A DNA stretch of 64,000 nt from VRUE01 sp963824705 (GCA_963824705.1 CAWGQE010000003.1:1860001-1924000), one strand, 5' to 3'; numbered from the stretch's first letter, positions 1 to 7,959 are shown. A program made the numbers and translations. The notes: generated by a model from the letters alone, not told the origin.

Positions 1-1398
1 GCGCATGTAGCTGACGCCGCGGTGCTCGCGCATTGCGTCCAGCAGGGCGACAGCCTGGTTGGCGTCGCTCGGGTAGAGCACGACGCTGCCGAAGACGGCG
101 CGGAGCGAGGCGATGTCTTCGAGCGCCATCTGCGAGGGGCCGTCGGGGCCGATCGAGACGCCGACGTGGGAGCCGCAGAGCTTCAGGTCGGCGGCGGAGA
201 TCGCTCCCATGCGGACAAAGTCATAGGCGCGACTGAGGAAGGCGCCGAACGACGAGGCGAAGGGCTTCCAGCCACGCGTCTGCAGGCCGACCGCGGCGGC
301 GACCATCTGCTGCTCGGCGATGTACATCTCGAAGAAACGGTCCGGGTGCTTGGCGGCGAAGCGTTCGGCGTAGGTCGAGTTGCCGACCTCGCCATCGAGC
401 GCGACGACCTTCTCGTCGATCGAGCCGATCCAGGCGAGGGCGTCGCCGTAGGCGCCGCGCGTCGCCACCTTCTCGCCGACCTCGTAGGTGGGCCGCTCGA
501 CCGCCGCCTTGGCGATCTCATACGACTGCGCCTGCGGGGGCGAGTGCACCTCGACCCGCAGCGAGCGGATGCCGCCCAGCTCCTCGACCGCCGCCTCGGG
601 GTCGGCCAGGGGCTTGCCGTGCTGGTTCGGCTGGTCCTCGACCGCCGCCACCCCCGAGCCCTTCTTGGTGCGAGCGAAGATCACCGCGGGGACGTCGGCG
701 GCGAGTGCCTGCGCGTAGGCCGCGTCGATCGCCTCGATGTCGTGCCCGTCGATCTCCTGCACGTCCCAGCCGCAAGCCGCGGCGCGGGCCGCCAAAGAGG
801 AGGTATCCCACTCGTGCATCGTCGGGCCGCGCTGGCCGAGCCGGTTGACGTCGACGATCGCGATCATGTTGTCGAGGCCGGCGACGCCGGCGTGCTCGAA
901 GGCCTCCCACATCGAGCCCTCGGCCAGCTCGGAGTCGCCGCAGAGCACCCAGACGCGGAAGTCCGCCGACTCGAGGCGCTTGCCGGCCAGCGCGATCCCG
1001 ACCGAGATCGGCAGGCCCTGGCCCAACGACCCGGTAGCAACGTCGACCCAGGGGATTTCCGGCGTCGGATGGCCCTGCAGGCGCGAGCCGAACTCGCGGA
1101 AGGTGAGCAGCTCCTCGTCGTCGATCGCCCCGGCCAGCTTGTACATGCCATAGAGCAGCGGCGAGGCGTGGCCCTTGGAGAAGACGAGGTGGTCGTTCGC
1201 GCGGTTCTCGGGCGCGTCGAAGTCGTAGCGCAGGTAGCGGGTCAGCAGGACCGCCATCAGGTCGGCGGCCGACATCGAGGAGGTCGGGTGGCCGGAATTG
1301 GCGGCGGCCGCGGCGCGAACGGAATCGACGCGCAGCTGTTGCGCCAACTCGTGCAGCTGCTCGCGATCCAGGGGGTCCGCGGACGTCACTTGGGCCAT
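1..1398 (-). CDS. tkt: transketolase, 3' end cut by window edge
   Basis: Transketolase moves two-carbon ketol units between sugar phosphates, using thiamine diphosphate, in the cytosolic non-oxidative pentose phosphate pathway. On the minus strand the 466 visible codons begin MAQVTSADPLDREQLHELAQ and contain the expected landmarks: SGHPTSSMSAAD near residue 40, FSKGHASPLLYGMYK near 75, GSLGQGLPISVGIAL near 125, the ThDP/metal segment CGDSELAEGSMWEA near 155, and the pyrimidine-domain segment around EQQMVAAAVG. The gene runs off the left edge at GVSYMR, so the last part of the pyrimidine domain and the C-terminal domain are missing. It starts 20 bases after the nadA stop on the same strand, so the two may be co-transcribed. 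Confidence 0.95.
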   Translation of the reverse strand, partial: MAQVTSADPLDREQLHELAQQLRVDSVRAAAAANSGHPTSSMSAADLMAVLLTRYLRYDFDAPENRANDHLVFSKGHASPLLYGMYKLAGAIDDEELLTFREFGSRLQGHPTPEIPWVDVATGSLGQGLPISVGIALAGKRLESADFRVWVLCGDSELAEGSMWEAFEHAGVAGLDNMIAIVDVNRLGQRGPTMHEWDTSSLAARAAACGWDVQEIDGHDIEAIDAAYAQALAADVPAVIFARTKKGSGVAAVEDQPNQHGKPLADPEAAVEELGGIRSLRVEVHSPPQAQSYEIAKAAVERPTYEVGEKVATRGAYGDALAWIGSIDEKVVALDGEVGNSTYAERFAAKHPDRFFEMYIAEQQMVAAAVGLQTRGWKPFASSFGAFLSRAYDFVRMGAISAADLKLCGSHVGVSIGPDGPSQMALEDIASLRAVFGSVVLYPSDANQAVALLDAMREHRGVSYMR

Positions 1399-1418
1399 GT
1401 TCCGGACTTTATCTGGGA

Positions 1419-2447
1419 CTAACCGATCGAGACCATGCGCTCGATCGGAACCCGTGCCCGCGTGGCAATCTCGGCCGGAACGCTCACCTCGAACTTCGTC
1501 TCGCGCAGGGCGTCGCGCAGTTTCGGCAGCGTGATCATCTTCATGTACTTGCAGTAGGCCATCCGGTTCGCCTCGATCAGGCTCGCCCTCGGGGCGGCCT
1601 GCTGGAGCGGGTGCAGCATGCCGTTCTCGGTGGCGACGATGTACTCGCCATCGGGCCGCTTCTGCACGTAGTCGAGCATCTGCCCGGTGGAGAGCATGTG
1701 CACGCCCTCCTCGTCGACTTCGCCGGCGGCGACGAACTCCATCACCTGGGTCACGCAACCGCACTCGGGGTGGACGAGGAACTCGGCGTCGGGATGGGCG
1801 GCCCGCTGCGTCCGGATGTCGTCGGGCCGGATGCCGGCGTGGACGTGGCACTCACCGGGCCAGACGTGCATCGAGCGGCCAGTCTCGCGCTCGACATAAG
1901 AGCCCAACCACATGTCGGGGCCGAAGAGGATCTCGGTGTCGGGGCCGTGCTCGCGCCGGATGTGCTCGACGACCTTGACCGCGTTGGAGGAGGTGCAGCA
2001 GTAGTCGGTCTCCGCCTTGACCTCGGCCGAGGTGTTGACGTACATGACGACGACGGCGTCGGGACTGTGGCGCTCCTTCCACTCGCGCAGCTCCTCGGCG
2101 GTGATCGCGTCGGCCAGCGAGCAGCCGGCGTCGGGGTCGGGGATCAGGACCGTCTTCTCGGGGGAGAGGATCGAGGCGGTCTCGGCCATGAAATGGACGC
2201 CGCAGAAGGCGATGACCGAGGCGTCGGACTCGGCCGCCACGCGCGAAAGGCCGAGCGAGTCGCCGGTGTAGTCGGCGACGTCCTGCACCTCGGGCACCTG
2301 GTAGTTGTGGGCGAGGATGACGGCGTCGCGCTCGCGCGCCAGCTCGCGCACCTCGCGCGCCATCTCCTCGACCTCCTCTGGCGAGAGGTCGAGCATCGGA
2401 ACCGGCTCGTTGATCGTCGGCAGCTCTCTCATTATGTTCGCTGGCAT
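1419..2447 (-). CDS. nadA: quinolinate synthase NadA
   Basis: NadA condenses iminoaspartate with dihydroxyacetone phosphate to quinolinate in de novo NAD synthesis, using a 4Fe-4S cluster. The 342-residue product has the family signatures ILAHNYQVPEVQDVADYTGD, FCGVHFMAETA, YVNTSAEVKAETDYCCTSSN and HPECGC, supplying the three cysteine positions expected for the cluster. It begins MPANIMRELP; the ATG at 2447 is the outermost start, and MRELP five codons in is an alternative. It is divergent from the DNA glycosylase gene (53-base gap) and upstream of tkt. NadC lies 1 kb away on the same strand beyond the glycosylase. There is no nadB in the window, so the iminoaspartate source is elsewhere. Confidence 0.95.
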   Translation of the reverse strand: MPANIMRELPTINEPVPMLDLSPEEVEEMAREVRELARERDAVILAHNYQVPEVQDVADYTGDSLGLSRVAAESDASVIAFCGVHFMAETASILSPEKTVLIPDPDAGCSLADAITAEELREWKERHSPDAVVVMYVNTSAEVKAETDYCCTSSNAVKVVEHIRREHGPDTEILFGPDMWLGSYVERETGRSMHVWPGECHVHAGIRPDDIRTQRAAHPDAEFLVHPECGCVTQVMEFVAAGEVDEEGVHMLSTGQMLDYVQKRPDGEYIVATENGMLHPLQQAAPRASLIEANRMAYCKYMKMITLPKLRDALRETKFEVSVPAEIATRARVPIERMVSIG

Positions 2448-2500
2448 GGCCTAGGCCTGAGTCCAGTCGAATGAACTAGCCGGAAGTCTACTCTCTCGGC

Positions 2501-3346
2501 ATGCCCGAGCTGCCGGAGGTCGAGATCACCGTGCGGCGCCTCGATACCGCGTTGCGCGGCGCTTCCGTCGAATCGGCGCTGGCGCCTGGGATGAATGTGA
2601 TGAAGACGTTCGACCCGCCGCTCGAAGAGCTGGTCGGGCTCGAGATCACCGCGGTGCGGCGGGTCGGCAAGATGCCGGTCGTCGAGTTCGGCGACCTGGC
2701 GCTCCTTATCCACCTGATGTCGGCCGGCCGGTTGCGCGTCTTCGACAAACGGGCCTCGCCCAAGGACCGTGCCTCGCGAGTGCTCGTCAGGCTCGAGGAC
2801 GGCCGCGAGCTGCGCCTGCGCGAGTTCGGCACCAAGCAGCGCGCCTGGGCAAAGTTGCTGGCAGCCGGGGCGGTGGAGGAGGACGAAGCCGTCGCCACGC
2901 TCGGGCCCGAAGCCTGGCCCCCGCCCCCGCTCGATGCCTTCGCGGCGGCGATCGACCAACCCCGACACCTGCACCCGCTGCTCCGCCATCAGCGCGACAT
3001 CGCCGGGATCGGCCGCTCCTGGGTCGACGAGATCCTCTGGGAGGCCCGCCTCTCTCCCTTCAAGCAGGGCTCCGAGCTGAGCGAGGAGGAGATGGAGCGC
3101 CTGCGCGCGGCGCTGCGCGTGCTCGGCGACGCGATCGACCACTACGAGAGGACGGTCGGCGAGGAGCTACCCGACAAATTGCCGATGCCGCTGAAGGTCC
3201 ACAAGCGCGAGGGCGAGCCCTGCCCGCGCTGCGGGACGACGATCGAGGCCGTCTTCTTCGCCGAGCACCAGACCAACTACTGCCCAAAGGAGCAGACCGG
3301 CGGACGCGTGCTCAAGGACCGCCGCCTCTCCCGCCTGCTCAAGTGA
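2501..3346 (+). CDS. Fpg/MutM-family DNA glycosylase with altered zinc finger
   Basis: The product (281 aa) belongs to the formamidopyrimidine-DNA glycosylase/Nei family, which excises oxidised bases and nicks DNA by beta/delta elimination. It starts MPELPEVEI, giving the catalytic N-terminal Pro and following Glu, and has a conserved Lys in VGKMPVVEF near residue 58. The GIGRSWVDEILWEARLSP segment is the H2TH region. The C-terminal finger is odd: Cys241 and Cys244 (CPRCG) and Cys261 are present, but the fourth ligand is Glu264 (YCPKEQ instead of CPxCQ), and the usual lesion-contacting Arg region reads AEHQTNY. It may be an actinobacterial Fpg paralogue and not the main MutM, so I give no gene symbol. 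It is convergent with nadC and separated from it only by an inverted-repeat element. Confidence 0.88.
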   Translation: MPELPEVEITVRRLDTALRGASVESALAPGMNVMKTFDPPLEELVGLEITAVRRVGKMPVVEFGDLALLIHLMSAGRLRVFDKRASPKDRASRVLVRLEDGRELRLREFGTKQRAWAKLLAAGAVEEDEAVATLGPEAWPPPPLDAFAAAIDQPRHLHPLLRHQRDIAGIGRSWVDEILWEARLSPFKQGSELSEEEMERLRAALRVLGDAIDHYERTVGEELPDKLPMPLKVHKREGEPCPRCGTTIEAVFFAEHQTNYCPKEQTGGRVLKDRRLSRLLK

Positions 3347-3445
3347 GAGGGCGGGCACCCCTCCGCCGTAACCCGCCGCCCGCAGCTTGCCGGGGTTCGG
3401 GCGCCTTGCTGGCTCACAAGTTCCGTCGGAGGGGTACCCGCCCTC
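3347..3445. repeat. inverted-repeat element, family B copy 1
   Basis: A 19-base left arm (3347-3365, GAGGGCGGGCACCCCTCCG) is complementary to 3427-3445 with one mismatch, around a 61-base centre. The element fills exactly the space between the stop codons of the convergent glycosylase and nadC genes. Read on the minus strand, the centre contains GGAACTTGTGAGCC followed by GGCGCC and CGGGTT, which recur in the copy at 12210-12316 although the arms differ. There is no T-run, so if it is a bidirectional terminator it is not a classical one. Confidence 0.8.
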
Positions 3446-4288
3446 TTAGATCGCCTCCATCAAGAGGCTGAAATCCAGCGCCGGGGCAGAGTGCGTCAGC
3501 GCGCCGATCGAGATGTAGTCGACACCCGTATCTGCAATCGCGCGCACGGTCTCCAGGGTGACGCCACCGGAGGCCTCCAGCGGGGGGCCATCGGCGCCGC
3601 GCTCGGCATCGCGCAAGGCGACCGCTTCGCGCAGCTCTTCAGGCGTCATGTTGTCGAGCAGCAGCCGGTCGGCGCCGGTGCCCAACGCGTAGCCAGAGTC
3701 CAGGACGGTGCGGCACTCGACCTCGACCGGCAGATCCGGACGCGCGTTGCGAGCGGCATAGACGGCCTTGGCAAGACTTCCCGCCAAGGCGATGTGGTTC
3801 TCCTTGATCAGGATCGCGTCGTAGAGGCCCATGCGGTGGTTCTGGCCACCCCCGGCGGCGACGGCCGCCTTCTCCAGAGCCCGCAGCCCTGGCGTCGTCT
3901 TGCGGGTATCGAGGATGACCGCGCCGGTTCCAGCAACCGCCTCGACGAAACGCGCGGTAAGGGTCGCGATGCCGGAGAGATGGCCGAGGAAGTTGAGTGC
4001 AGTCCGCTCAGCGGCAAGCAAGCCCGCCGCCGATCCACTAGCCAACAGGACCTCCGCCGGCACGTCCTCCCACCATTGGCCCTCGACGACGAGGCTGTCG
4101 ACGTCCTCCACCCCGCACTGGCACATCGTCTCGGCGACAACAGCCAGCCCGAAGACGACCCCCGGCTGCTTCTGCACGATCCGTGCTCTACCACGAGCAC
4201 CCCGAAGAACGGTCGCCTCCGAGGTCACATCCCCAGCTCCAAGATCCTCGGCAAGCGCGCGAGCAACCATCTCGTCGAGATCGACCAT
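3446..4288 (-). CDS. nadC: nicotinate-nucleotide pyrophosphorylase (carboxylating) NadC
   Basis: Quinolinate phosphoribosyltransferase converts quinolinate and PRPP to nicotinate mononucleotide, the step after NadA. The 280-residue protein has the family core DTRKTTPGLRALEKAAVAAG, GGQNHRMGLYDAILIKENHI, an EVECRT strand (PRPP/quinolinate pocket) and the closing EASGGVTLETVRAIADTGVD. Length and start (MVDLDEMVARALAEDLGAGD) match the family. It reads toward the glycosylase gene and shares with it the family B inverted repeat immediately after its TAA. Its upstream region is shared with the divergent sigma factor gene and holds a family A element. Confidence 0.96.
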   Translation of the reverse strand: MVDLDEMVARALAEDLGAGDVTSEATVLRGARGRARIVQKQPGVVFGLAVVAETMCQCGVEDVDSLVVEGQWWEDVPAEVLLASGSAAGLLAAERTALNFLGHLSGIATLTARFVEAVAGTGAVILDTRKTTPGLRALEKAAVAAGGGQNHRMGLYDAILIKENHIALAGSLAKAVYAARNARPDLPVEVECRTVLDSGYALGTGADRLLLDNMTPEELREAVALRDAERGADGPPLEASGGVTLETVRAIADTGVDYISIGALTHSAPALDFSLLMEAI

Positions 4289-4366
4289 CTCAGCACCCTA
4301 ACCAGGCAAGCGCGGTCGACGTTTGCTCCGGATAGCGCACCCAACCTCGACCGCGCGCCTCGTATG

Positions 4367-4469
4367 GAGAGTCGAGTGTCCCTCCCCGGGAGGCTCAAGA
4401 GACCACGTTTCGAAGCTCAGCAAACGATCTGCTGCGCAACGGCCTCCCGGGGAGGGACACTCGACTCTC
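4367..4469. repeat. inverted-repeat element, family A copy 1
   Basis: Arms of 28 bases (4367-4394 and 4442-4469) are perfectly complementary around a 47-base centre ending GCTGCGCAACG. The inner arm reads GTGTCCCTCCCCGGGAGGC and the outer arm GAGAGTCGA. The same plan, including centre length and the closing GCTGCGCAACG, is found at 38961 and 49073 with different but again self-complementary outer arms. This copy lies in the 214-base divergent gap between nadC and the sigma factor gene, so here it cannot be a simple 3'-end terminator for either gene. Confidence 0.85.
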
Positions 4470-4502
4470 ACACCCGGCGGCCCCGGAGCGTTTAATCCAT
4501 AG

Positions 4503-4970
4503 GTGACCGTGCTGCCCCCTTTCCAGACCCTCCTAGACGAGCATGCCGCCGACGTGATGGCGATTCTGCGCGGCGCGGTTGGCCGTAGCGACGCCGAGGA
4601 CTGCTTCCAGGAGACCTTCCTGGCGGCGCTGCGGGCCTACCCGAAGCTACGCGACGACAGCAACCTGCGCGGTTGGCTGCTCACCATCGCCCACCGCAAG
4701 GCGATCGACCACCACCGTGCCAACGGACGCCGGGCGCTGCCGATCGCCGATCCCGATGAGATAGCCGGTGTGACCGCGGAGCCCGAGCTGGACGAGGGGA
4801 TCTGGGCCTTGGTCGGCGCCCTCCCGCCGAAACAGCGAGCCGCGGTTGCCCTGCGCTACGCCTGCGACCTCCCTCACGCCGAGATCGCCGCGGCGCTGGG
4901 CTGCTCGCCCGATGCGGCGCGACGCAGCCTGCACGAGGGAATCAAACGATTGAGAAAGGAGCTGGCATGA
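4503..4970 (+). CDS. ECF-type RNA polymerase sigma factor
   Basis: A 155-residue sigma-70 family protein of the small ECF class, which directs RNA polymerase to a dedicated promoter set. Region 2 covers roughly residues 10-75 (DAEDCFQETFLAALRAY, then LRGWLLTIAHRKAIDHHR, the -10 recognition helix). Region 4 covers roughly 100-155 (LPPKQRAAVALRYACDLPHA, AALGCSPDAARRSLHEGIKR). The start is GTG at 4503. Its 3' end overlaps ogt by four bases (ATGA), so the two are translationally coupled, which suggests a role in an alkylation-response unit. No anti-sigma gene is adjacent. Confidence 0.9.
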   Translation: MTVLPPFQTLLDEHAADVMAILRGAVGRSDAEDCFQETFLAALRAYPKLRDDSNLRGWLLTIAHRKAIDHHRANGRRALPIADPDEIAGVTAEPELDEGIWALVGALPPKQRAAVALRYACDLPHAEIAAALGCSPDAARRSLHEGIKRLRKELA

Positions 4971-5524
4971 AGGCAAGCCTCGAACATCTAGCCGAGCGGG
5001 CGGCCGCCGAGGGCCTGCTCGACGTCGCCTACGCCACCGCCGATTCTCCCTTCGGGCCCCTGCTCATCGCCACGACCCCGAAGGGCCTGGTCAAGGTTGG
5101 CCTGCCGAACTACGACTCCGAGGAGACGCTGGAGGACCTGGCGGCGCGGATCTCCCCCCGGATCATGGAGGCACCCGCCCACCTCGACGATGCCCGTCGC
5201 CAGCTCGACCTCTACTTCGACGGCCGCCTGCATGAGTTCGACCTGCCGCTCGACTGGCAACTCAGCAAGGGCTTCCGCCGCCGCGCCCTGCGGGCCATCG
5301 ATCGCATCCCCTACGGCAAGACCCGCAACTACACCGAGATAGCCCGCAGCGCCGGCAACGAGCGCGCGGTGCGCGCGGCGGGCACGGCCTGCGGCTCCAA
5401 CCCGATCCCGATCGTCGTCCCCTGCCACCGGGTTCTGCGCAGCAGCGGCGGCCTGGGTGGATATGGCGGCGGACTACCGATGAAGGAGGCTTTGTTGCGG
5501 ATGGAGGGCGTGGGAACGCACTGA
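4967..5524 (+). CDS. ogt: methylated-DNA--protein-cysteine methyltransferase
   Basis: Suicide repair protein that removes alkyl groups from O6-alkylguanine. The 185-residue protein has the C-terminal DNA-binding/active-site domain: FRRRALRAIDRIPYGKTRNY, then RAAGTACGSNPIPIVVPCHR with the acceptor Cys153 in PCHRV, and the closing GGLGGYGGGLPMKEALL. The N-terminal 90 residues are the variable ribonuclease-like domain. It overlaps the sigma factor gene by ATGA. Confidence 0.95.
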   Translation: MKASLEHLAERAAAEGLLDVAYATADSPFGPLLIATTPKGLVKVGLPNYDSEETLEDLAARISPRIMEAPAHLDDARRQLDLYFDGRLHEFDLPLDWQLSKGFRRRALRAIDRIPYGKTRNYTEIARSAGNERAVRAAGTACGSNPIPIVVPCHRVLRSSGGLGGYGGGLPMKEALLRMEGVGTH

Positions 5525-5554
5525 TTTGGCTAAAGGGGGCGCCATCTCAAGCCG

Positions 5555-6151
5555 ATGGATGCCCGCATGCCAAGCAAGCTTCAACTCCTCGCCGTCCCGC
5601 TTGTTCTGGCGATCCTCCTGTTCGCGGCGAGCGCGGCGCATGCCGCTCCCGTAACTCCGAGCGTCACGCCGCTTGCCTTCGAAGAAGAATTCGCAGCCGA
5701 AGAAGAAGGCGGAGAAGACGAAATCGAATTCGAAGAAGGCGCCTGCGAAGAAGCTGAAGAAGAATTCGAAGAAGGCGAACTCAGTGCCGGCGAAGTCAAG
5801 GAAATCTGCGAAGAAGAAGACGCCGAACGCCGTAAGAAGGCCGCAAGCCCTGGCACTGTCGCCCCGGAAGAGTGCATCCTGCGCAGCGCCCACGGCCAGG
5901 CCATTGCTTCAGGGAATGGCGACAAGCTGAAGCTGACCATCGGCTACACGACCTATGAGCCCGCCGCCGCAACGCTCAAGGTCGGCCACTTAGACACCGT
6001 GCACCGTCATCTGGGCCGCAGCGGTGTCCTTCGCCTCGTCGAGGACCTGCACGGTCACGACGACCCGAAGCATCTCGCCGTTCAGATCGACATCCCCTCG
6101 GCGAAGAGCGCCGGGTGCCCTTTCCGCCGGCTCGCGCTTTCCCCGCGCTAG
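5555..6151 (+). CDS. secreted acidic protein of unknown function
   Basis: The product (198 aa) starts with a signal peptide: MDARMPSKLQ, a hydrophobic stretch LLAVPLVLAILLFAASAAHA, and probable cleavage after AHA near residue 30. The ATG at 5567 (MPSKL) is an alternative start. Residues about 40-90 are strikingly acidic (runs such as EEEFAAEEEGGEDEIEFEEG) and encoded almost only by GAA, unlike the GAG-rich neighbours, giving a purine-rich strand at about 5680-5830. The rest (YTTYEPAAATLKVG, HRHLGRSGVLRLVEDL) looks like a small beta-rich domain, with Cys residues near 63, 84, 106 and 186. No enzyme motif is visible. It is convergent with the following esterase gene, overlapping its end by four bases. 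Function unknown. Confidence 0.7.
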   Translation: MDARMPSKLQLLAVPLVLAILLFAASAAHAAPVTPSVTPLAFEEEFAAEEEGGEDEIEFEEGACEEAEEEFEEGELSAGEVKEICEEEDAERRKKAASPGTVAPEECILRSAHGQAIASGNGDKLKLTIGYTTYEPAAATLKVGHLDTVHRHLGRSGVLRLVEDLHGHDDPKHLAVQIDIPSAKSAGCPFRRLALSPR

Positions 6152-6792
6152 ATCCCGGCGAGCCACAGCGCAGCGTCTGCCAGCTGCGTGCGATCGATCT
6201 GGTGCCCGAGGCCCGACTCGCGGTACTCGACCTCGAGCCCGGCGGCCGTGAGCAGGTCTTTTGCGCGGCGACCGAAGCCGACCTCTATCACCGGGTCGGC
6301 ACGACCATGGGCGACGAAGGCTCTGGTCTCGCGACGGTCCTCCAGCTCCGGCTCCCACCCCTCGACGACGGGGACGAAGCCGCTGAAGGCCAGGATTCCG
6401 GCCGCAGGCGGCCGATCGGCGCCCAGGGCCATCGCGTAGCTCATCACCGCCCCCATCGAGAAGCCGCCCAAGACGGTGCGCGTGGGCCCAAGGCCGGTCT
6501 CCTCCCAGATGCGGTCATGGAGCTCGGCAAGGGCGGCGCGGGCGGCGCGAAAGGTATCGGGGTCGGGATAGCCGACCCGCGGGACCAGGTACCAGTGATA
6601 GCCCGGGGAGCCAGGCAGCGTCAGCGGCGCACGCGGGGTGTACACGTGCAAACGCCGCCCCGGGTCGAGCGCGTCCGCCAGGCCGAGCAGATCGCGCTCG
6701 TCGGTCCCGCGGCCGTGGTGGAGGACGAGAAGGCCCTCTGCCCCGTTCGCGGCCGGCCGCTCGAGATAGGTCAGAGGCTCGCTCGCCGGCAT
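6148..6792 (-). CDS. alpha/beta hydrolase, phospholipase/carboxylesterase family
   Basis: A 214-residue small serine esterase of the carboxylesterase 2/dienelactone-hydrolase-like group, presumably cytosolic. The oxyanion segment LVLHHGRGTDERD, the nucleophile elbow GGFSMGAVMSY (Ser near 121), the acid in HGRADPVIEV and the His in ESGLGHQID form a complete catalytic triad. The start MPASEPLTYLERPA is preceded by the prfB stop five bases away, so it may be co-transcribed with prfB. The substrate cannot be read from the sequence. Confidence 0.88.
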   Translation of the reverse strand: MPASEPLTYLERPAANGAEGLLVLHHGRGTDERDLLGLADALDPGRRLHVYTPRAPLTLPGSPGYHWYLVPRVGYPDPDTFRAARAALAELHDRIWEETGLGPTRTVLGGFSMGAVMSYAMALGADRPPAAGILAFSGFVPVVEGWEPELEDRRETRAFVAHGRADPVIEVGFGRRAKDLLTAAGLEVEYRESGLGHQIDRTQLADAALWLAGI

Positions 6793-6797
6793 CGCGC

Positions 6798-7917
6798 CTA
6801 GTTCGCCGAGGAGGCTGCGGTCTTGTTCAAGTAATCCCTGATGAAGTCGTCGATGTCGCCGTCCAAGACCCGCTGAGCATCGCCGACCTCGTGCCCCGTG
6901 CGGTGGTCTTTGACCCGTTGGTCGGGGTGCAGGAAGTAGCTGCGGATCTGCGACCCCCAGGCGACTTCCTTGACCTCACCGCGCTCTTTAGCCAGCGTCT
7001 CCGCCCGTTTGCGCTCCTCCAGCTCGATCAGCTTCGAGCGCAGCAACTGCATCGCGACGGCCTTGTTCTGGGTCTGCGAGCGCTCGTTCTGGCACTGCAC
7101 GACGACGCCGGTCGGCAGGTGCGTGATCCGCACCGCCGAGTCGGTCTTGTTGACGTGCTGACCGCCCGCGCCCGAGGCACGATAGGTGTCGATGCGCAGA
7201 TCGGTGTCGTCGATCTCGACCTCAACCCCTTCGTCGACCAAGGGCCCGACATCGACCTGGGCGAAGCTGGTGTGGCGCCGCGCCGAGGAATCGAAGGGGG
7301 AGATCCGCACCAGCCGATGCACGCCGCGCTCGGCAGCGAACAACCCGTAGGCGTTCTCGCCGCGGGCGATGAAGGTCGCCGACTTGAGGCCGGCCTCCTC
7401 CCCCGGCGAGGCCTCCTTCATCTCGACCTCGAAGCCGCGACGCTCGGCCCAGCGCAGGTACATGCGCAGCAGGATCTCGGCCCAGTCCTGGGAATCGGTT
7501 CCGCCGGCACCGGCGTGAACGGTGACCACGGCGTCGCCGGCGTCGTATTTGCCGCTGAACAGGCGGGCCTCTTCGAGCTCGGCCAGGTGCCTTTCGACCG
7601 AGGCCATCTGGGTCGCCAGCTCGGCGGCCATCTCCTCGTCTTCGGCTGCCATCTCGGCCAGCTCACCAAGATCGCCGGCTTCCGCTTCCAGCTCCTCGAA
7701 GGTCTTCAGCTTGCGCTGGGCGCGGGCATGGGCCGCCGAGACGCCCGCCGCCTTCTCCTGGTCGTCCCAGAAGCCGGGACAGCCCATCTCCTCCTCCAGC
7801 CGCTCTGCTTCGTCCTGCAGCGAAGCGGGGTCAAAGGTAGTCCGAGAGCAGCTTCAACTGCTCGCGGATCTCGGCGAGCCGCGCCGGTACCGATTCGGTC
7901 GAGGCGACGTCGGCCAT
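6798..7917 (-). CDS. prfB: peptide chain release factor 2, made by +1 programmed frameshift
   Basis: RF2 recognises UGA and UAA stop codons and triggers peptide release. The first 28 codons run from ATG at 7917 (MADVASTESVPARLAEIREQ...) to TAC CTT, where the zero frame meets TGA at 7833-7831. Slipping one base at CTT TGA C continues as DPASLQDEAERLEEEMGCPG and on to a 372-residue RF2. The stop-recognition tripeptide SPF (RISPFDSSAR) and catalytic GGQ (GAGGQHVNKTDSAVRITH) are both in the second frame. Annotating only from ATG 7787 would lose about 43 residues. The low-RF2-dependent frameshift is known autoregulation; here the Shine-Dalgarno-like spacer before CTT is weak (CTCGGACTAC). Confidence 0.95.
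7830..7836 (-). promoter_or_regulatory. RF2 programmed frameshift site CTTTGAC
   Basis: On the minus strand the sequence TAC CTT TGA C carries the canonical slippery CTT followed by an in-frame TGA with a C after it, a poor termination context. Translation in frame 0 stops here after 28 codons, and the +1 frame continues as RF2. This is the standard bacterial prfB autoregulatory site. Confidence 0.93.
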
Positions 7918-7959
7918 GCCGACAGCCTAGTGGGCGCGGCCCTCGAGCAGCAGTGGTGC

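Noticed and set aside
22..1422. 466-codon + strand frame at the left edge
   Set aside because: It is antisense to transketolase, which carries clear family motifs on the minus strand.
4367..4469. Reading families A-C as ordinary MITEs
   Set aside because: No target-site duplication is visible beside the copies checked, and arms differ between copies while staying complementary, which fits selected structure better than recent transposition. A mobile origin is not excluded.
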